In this document: one piece after another, positions 59,876 through 64,000 of the stretch
How the letters are laid out: each line of letters opens with the position of its first letter
Numbering within the stretch: position 1 is the stretch's first letter
Assembly (NCBI GenBank): GCA_001414485.1
Contig: LLEY01000010.1
Location: 434,001-498,000, forward strand
From: Calycina herbarum
Lineage: Eukaryota > Ascomycota > Leotiomycetes > Helotiales > Pezizellaceae
Reading direction: 5' to 3'
Length of the DNA: 64,000 nt
Position numbers and translations under genes: made by a program
The notes under the pieces: model-generated
Seen by the model: the letters and a program-made list of their open reading frames with translations, nothing else
Databases searched by the model: none
What the model was told of the DNA's origin: nothing

Positions 59876-61390
59876 GATGCGAGTGAGGAAGTGAGAGAAA
59901 GTGGAGGATGGCTGATCTAGCACACACCAATTGTTCATTTGTATATTACCTGGGTAGGGTTGAGATGAGTGGAGAACGCCTGATTGCGTGAGCTTATTAC
60001 TTTTGTTTTTGTTTTTAGGGAGGGAAGGAAGGGAGCATTTGCATATATGGGTGGAGTTCTTTTTGTGGTGGTATTTTCTTTGCGCACTTTCTTTCTATGT
60101 ACGCTTGGTGGATATATTGATGGTGTAGGGAAGAGGATGGGTGGGTGGTTGTAAACCTAGAAAGAGGGGCTAGAGTACACGTATAATTAAGAGTCATTAC
60201 TTTTGTTCTTGTTGTTGCTTCGTGAATTGACGGGACTTTCCATTACGCCAAAACAAAGCAAAAAGGATTCCTTGCTCAATATCAGAATCGAACTCGTTTT
60301 AACGAACGCATCACTTAATGACTCCTCCATAGCTCCACAGCACCTCTCTCCCTAATTATAAGACTAGGAAGCCCCTCTTCGATGTACTCGTAATACCCCC
60401 AAGGAGAATAACAAAGGTTATTATAGTGCCGTCGTGGAAGGGGGAAGTGTTTTACTACTAAACTAATTGAGCTTTTCATTTTGATTGGCTATTTAGTTTT
60501 GGAGTGAAGTGGGTAAAGGGTATGTGAAGGGTTGGAAGAAGTATTTAAGTTATGTGAGGGCACTGATGTTATTCCCTTGGTGGGAGACTTCAAAGTGCTG
60601 GTGAGTTGAGAGGAATTGAATTAGATATGACAAGAGATGAGATAGAAAGAAATCCTCAAGTACTCTCACATTTGCCTCACTTAACGATACTCAAATATTT
60701 GAAATTTTGTAGTCTGCTAAAGTATACAGTTAGCTCAAGCCAGAAGAAGTTTCAATGTAATCGATGAAAGTTAACCCTTGAGAGCTGTTATATGCCGTAG
60801 TCGTTCATATAGAGGAATATTATTCAATAGACGCTTTTCAGCTGTACGTTTTAAGAAATAATAAATCAAATGGTATGTTTTCTGACCATATGAGAATCAA
60901 AACTACTAAATAGAAGCCGATGATACACACTTCTAATTCATGATGACTATGTTACACAGAAGATTTATAAACACCCCAACGATTCACAACTAAAATCTCA
61001 CCAAAGACGAAACAGTAACCCTCACACTAATACAAGACTCGGAGTCTTCTTCAAATAATTAAATAGGCCATCCATTCTGTCAACAACCCCGAAAATATTT
61101 TGTGTACATCCTGTTGAGATTAACTCCACCTTAACCCCGAAACTCTTCTCGCCTCGCTAAACATCCCCTCTCGTGAAAGATTAACTCCATAACTCCAGAC
61201 AATAAACGTAGCGGGAATCAAAAATGGAAAGAAAGATCATCCGTAAGCCGTCAATCGGTGTGAGATGGTGGCTGAAAACATGTGATGAGATGCGTGACAG
61301 GATGATTCCTTGTCAAAAGTCCGAATGTTGGGGCGTTGTTGGCATTAGAAGGTCAAATTGTATGATGAGACGTTCCGAGACAGAAACTGA
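59876..61390. other. Gene-free stretch between FMP27 and the dehydrogenase gene
   Basis: No supportable gene. It includes the FMP27 3' region with T/G-rich tracts (about 59,990-60,050). A sequence at about 60,255-60,340 has a TTCGATTC-like box on the minus strand but does not fold into a tRNA. Confidence 0.5.
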
Positions 61391-61391
61391 G

Positions 61392-61400
61392 TATATATAT
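61392..61400 (+). promoter_or_regulatory. TATA box of the dehydrogenase gene
   Basis: TATATATAT about 150 nt upstream of the ATG at 61549, in an otherwise mixed-composition region. Position and sequence suit a core promoter. Confidence 0.45.
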
Positions 61401-61548
61401 CTAGCTTGGCGCCCTCCCGTGAGAAAGGTCAAGATTTTAGAAAAGCTGAGCTTCAGTTGAATTGAGATTTCACTTGACCTCATTCCCAACGCTGAAGCCG
61501 ACACAAAATCACCCACTCCTTTCCGACCAAAAAACAGCTCCCATAATA

Positions 61549-62643
61549 ATGGCTGACCTCCCACCAACTCACAAAGCGTTAGTCCTAACCTCAACCTCAA
61601 CTCCTCCGACAATCCAGCATCTCCCAACCCCCAAGCCCGTCCCTGGAAGCGCTATCGTCCGTATCCACGCAACAAACATAGTCCACTACATGCCTCAAAT
61701 CTACAATGGCACACGCGGTCCCTATCCACTTTCCTTCCCTCTCACCATCGGAACCTCAGCCGTTGGTCGCATCGCAACTCTCGGACCAGATTCTACTTTC
61801 TTGAAAATAGGTCAATTGGTCTGGATCGACTCATTCATCCATTCCCGCGACAACCCTTCTGAAGCTTTCCTCCTGGGAATACATAGTGGTGGCACAGAGG
61901 GAAGTAAGAAATTGATGGATGGAGAATGGCGACATGCTACTTTTTCGGAATACGCGAAAATCCCACTTGAGAACCTCCATCCTCTCAATGAGTCGAAACT
62001 CCTCGCTGGCGGACTCGGTTATGAGATCCCTGAGTTGACGGATATCTCACGTCTAGCAGTCGCATACGGGGGTTTAAATTCCATTTCCCTAAAAGCGGGA
62101 GAGACCATTATCGTCGCCCCCGCATCAGGTCCCTTCGGCTCCGCAGCCGTAACAGTGGCTCTAGCAATGGGCGCCCGTGTCCTAGCTATGGGACGCAACA
62201 TCCAAATTCTCGAGACTCTCAAGTCCCAGAGCGATCGTGTAGAAATTATCCCCCTAACCAACGATCCCGCCGTCGACCTACCCGCCCTTCAAAGATATGG
62301 AAAAATAAATGCGTATTTTGATATTTCTCCACCGGAAGCGGGGGAGAGTACACATATCAAATCCTGCATTTTGGCTCTTAAACAAGGGGGCAGAATCAGT
62401 TTTATGGGGGGTATTAGGGGTGATGTGGGGATTCCTATGACTGCTGTTGTGCATCGGGATTTGGAGTTTAAGGGGAAGTGGATGTATGATAGGAAAGATA
62501 TTGGGGAGCTGATCGGGATGGTCGAAATGGGCTTGTTGGGGTTGTGGAAAGGAGTTAGCACATTTGGGTTAGGAGAATGGGAGTCGGCTTTTAAGAGTGC
62601 GCAGGAGGAGGGAAGGGTGGGGAAGAGTGTTATTGTTCCGTAG
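61549..62643 (+). CDS. Zinc-free medium-chain dehydrogenase/reductase (quinone-oxidoreductase-like)
   Basis: 364 residues, no intron, ATG at 61549 (ATAATGGC; the frame extends upstream only from a TTG). The N-terminal GroES-like domain covers about residues 8-150, with GTSAVGRIATLG at 68-79. The Rossmann domain has the dinucleotide motif ASGPFGSA at 192-199 followed by VALAMGARVLAMGR, which suggests NADP(H). The region GGRISFMGG and the closing EWESAFKSAQEEGRVGKSVI are typical of the superfamily. The whole protein has a single cysteine (in KSCILAL), so neither the catalytic nor the structural zinc site of alcohol dehydrogenases can form. Reduction of a carbonyl or activated double bond in the cytosol is likely; the substrate is unknown. 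It ends at TAG 62641-62643. Confidence 0.9.
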   Translation: MADLPPTHKALVLTSTSTPPTIQHLPTPKPVPGSAIVRIHATNIVHYMPQIYNGTRGPYPLSFPLTIGTSAVGRIATLGPDSTFLKIGQLVWIDSFIHSRDNPSEAFLLGIHSGGTEGSKKLMDGEWRHATFSEYAKIPLENLHPLNESKLLAGGLGYEIPELTDISRLAVAYGGLNSISLKAGETIIVAPASGPFGSAAVTVALAMGARVLAMGRNIQILETLKSQSDRVEIIPLTNDPAVDLPALQRYGKINAYFDISPPEAGESTHIKSCILALKQGGRISFMGGIRGDVGIPMTAVVHRDLEFKGKWMYDRKDIGELIGMVEMGLLGLWKGVSTFGLGEWESAFKSAQEEGRVGKSVIVP

Positions 62644-62812
62644 ATGGGTTTTTACAGCGGGTAGGAGCTGGTGGGAGATCTTTTGGTTCTTGGATACACT
62701 CGCTTATTTGGAATTTGCAGTTTTGGAAAAAGTAGGATTTATCGGGGGCTTTGGAAGATCAAATACGTTCGTTTTTAGTGCGACTGTTACCTAGCCTGTC
62801 TCGTTATACTTA

Positions 62813-62893
62813 AAAGCGACAGTAAATACGTCAGATTCGTACCTGCCTACTTAGCTTTCGTTGTTCCAAACTGCCTCGAGCAATTCAAGTAAT
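62813..62893. repeat. Dispersed repeat, copy 3
   Basis: Matches 24101-24182 in order and spacing (GCGACAGTAAATACGTCAG, ACCTGCCTAC, TTCGTTGTTC, GCAATTCAAGTAATT). It begins about 170 nt after the stop codon of the dehydrogenase gene. Confidence 0.55.
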
Positions 62894-63192
62894 TATGCCA
62901 AGGGGTTGGAACAAATTTTATTAACTCAGAGGTTTTAGGAGAATGAAATTCAAATTATCCCAAAGGACTTGGTAAAAAGATTGAGCTGAGTCAAATAAAC
63001 TCGACCCAATTTACTTCACTCCCCAACAATGGCTAGACTAAATTTACTCGGCTCACTCGAAGTACTCCTCTACGCAACATAGTTACTCAACAGCTGCCAA
63101 GTCACAGACTCTGTACAGCACCAAACGTTCGGAAAACACGATTATTTATAACATGAATAGTTAGCATTGAAGAATAACGAACGTTTTCAAAT

Positions 63193-63298
63193 TGCGATAT
63201 GCAACAAAACGCAAAACCGATCAATGTGGCGAACGCTCAAACTCCAACGATCGTTCAGAAATCTCGAACGTTGAAAAGTTATTTTGTTGCATATCGCA
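63193..63298. repeat. Perfect 17-bp inverted repeat flanking 72 bp
   Basis: Arm TGCGATATGCAACAAAA at 63193-63209 and its exact complement at 63282-63298. A one-mismatch copy (GCGATGTGCAACAAAA) stands at 63980-63995, and a looser one (GCAATATGCAAGAAAA) near 63,453. They could be ends of small MITEs or recurrent protein-binding sites. Confidence 0.65.
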
Positions 63299-63693
63299 TG
63301 CCATCGTACAGGCCACATAGCGAGCGTTGAAGACCCTTTAACGTTCAAACCCCGCATCGCTTCAAGCAAGCGCGAGCGTTGTTCGTCGTTTAGTGCAGCG
63401 AACGATGAACCCCCATGATCAACGAATGCTCAGAGGCCAAGATATGTAGAAATGCAATATGCAAGAAAACCGACTTCAAGAATATTGAAGTTGCTCAAAA
63501 AGTCAGGGAGTACATTCTGACATTCAAAATCGTGAGTATGACTGAATTATTGAGCTGGAAAGCAAGTCCGGTGAAAAGAAACTCTTGAGATCATTTGAGG
63601 AGGTTGGGAGATCTATCAGTGTTCCACCGATAATCGGGTAGCAGTTGGCCGGGGAGTAGATATGCCCACCCTCAATTTGTCTAACTCTTTGGG

Positions 63694-63759
63694 CTGCGAG
63701 TAGGCCACGAGTAATCCACGAGTAATCCACAAGTAAGTCGCAAGTAAGCTGCGAGTAAG
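63694..63759. repeat. Six tandem copies of an 11-bp unit
   Basis: Units CTGCGAGTAGG, CCACGAGTAAT (twice), CCACAAGTAAG, TCGCAAGTAAG and CTGCGAGTAAG follow without gaps; the GAGTA or AAGTA core is constant. Non-coding minisatellite. Confidence 0.8.
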
Positions 63760-64000
63760 CTGGAAAGTATTCTCAACAGCCACACACGTGCCATTTACCC
63801 CTCTTCCTTTTGATTGAGAGGTATGTTTTGTTACATGTCCTTGGGGTTTCTATGGAAATGGATTTCGCAAATCATTGAGCAAGGAAATCGCTTTCTCTGA
63901 CTCCCACTCATGTTTCAAGCCACGTGACCAGATTTCGAGAATCAGTACACCTGGTAGTGTTGATTCTCAAGATAAAATCGCGATGTGCAACAAAATATAC

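Larger units (their letters stand above)
62644..64000. other. Gene-free stretch with several repeats
   Basis: No supportable coding region. It holds dispersed-repeat copy 3 (62813-62893), a 17-bp inverted repeat (63193-63298) with a third arm copy at 63980-63995, and an 11-bp tandem repeat (63694-63759). Between 63,180 and 63,430 the heptamers GAACGTT, GAGCGTT and GAACGCT recur about nine times in both orientations. Confidence 0.6.

Noticed and set aside
60255..60340. tRNA-like sequence on the minus strand (TTCGATTC box)
   Set aside because: I could not form an acceptor stem or a paired T stem. At best it is a tRNA relic.
61462..61548. 29-residue upstream extension of the dehydrogenase
   Set aside because: It begins with TTG and has no MDR similarity; the ATG at 61549 fits the family start.
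1..64000. CRISPR array or bacterial-type operon or defence island
   Set aside because: No regularly spaced direct repeats of that kind. Introns, RIP, a nuclear tRNA intron and fungal proteins show eukaryotic DNA.

Overview
The window looks like a chromosomal segment of a filamentous ascomycete (Pezizomycotina, possibly Leotiomycetes). The evidence is short GT-AG introns with CTAAC-type branch sites, an intron-containing nuclear tRNA-Glu, a full-length fungal-type FMP27/BLTP2 lipid-transfer gene, and long AT-rich blocks with the signature of repeat-induced point mutation (RIP): TpA everywhere, CpA and TpG scarce, transposon proteins riddled with TAA/TAG. There are two base-composition compartments with sharp borders: RIP-mutated transposon DNA at about 1-23,300 and 37,800-50,150, and ordinary gene-bearing DNA at about 23,700-37,600 and 50,375-64,000. 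A small AT-rich insertion lies inside the first gene island (25,575-27,966).

Block 1 (1-23,932) is a nested pile of dead elements: the end of a Fot1/pogo element (1-704), a solo LTR (2595-3050), a second kind of pogo transposase (about 3150-4690), a complete Ty3/Gypsy element in minus orientation (5366-12282, 462-bp LTRs, 5-bp target duplication CTAAG) inserted into another plus-strand Gypsy element (pol at about 12,460-16,300), a complete 1.8-kb Fot1/pogo element (18881-20707), and a decayed Tc1/mariner transposase at the border (about 23,100-23,932).

Island 1 (23,933-37,615) holds a tRNA-Glu(CTC) with an intron, an unrecognised gene that seems to have been hit by a MITE-like element which itself carries a Fot1/pogo copy, another unrecognised ORF with an acidic stretch, a decayed GHKL-ATPase/coiled-coil gene (30094-33288) and a decayed F-box gene (35457-37155). 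Both recognisable protein genes of this island are broken by stops and frameshifts, several explicable as C-to-T changes.

Block 2 (37,616-50,374) is one LINE (Tad1/L1-like, minus strand) flanked by a 15-bp target duplication and split by a second complete Gypsy element (43015-49794, 463-bp LTRs, duplication ATAGT). The 3' end of the LINE escaped RIP and carries a chain of perfect hairpins.

Island 2 (50,375-64,000) starts with a promoter region carrying two identical CACGTG sites, then the intact 8.8-kb FMP27/BLTP2 gene, a 1.6-kb gene-free stretch, and an intact zinc-free medium-chain dehydrogenase/reductase gene. The last 1.3 kb has no gene I can support, but contains a dispersed repeat, a 17-bp inverted repeat with a third copy at the window end, and an 11-bp tandem repeat. 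The genes show no sign of working as a cluster; the main story is genome defence (RIP), nested transposition and gene decay in the island between transposon blocks.
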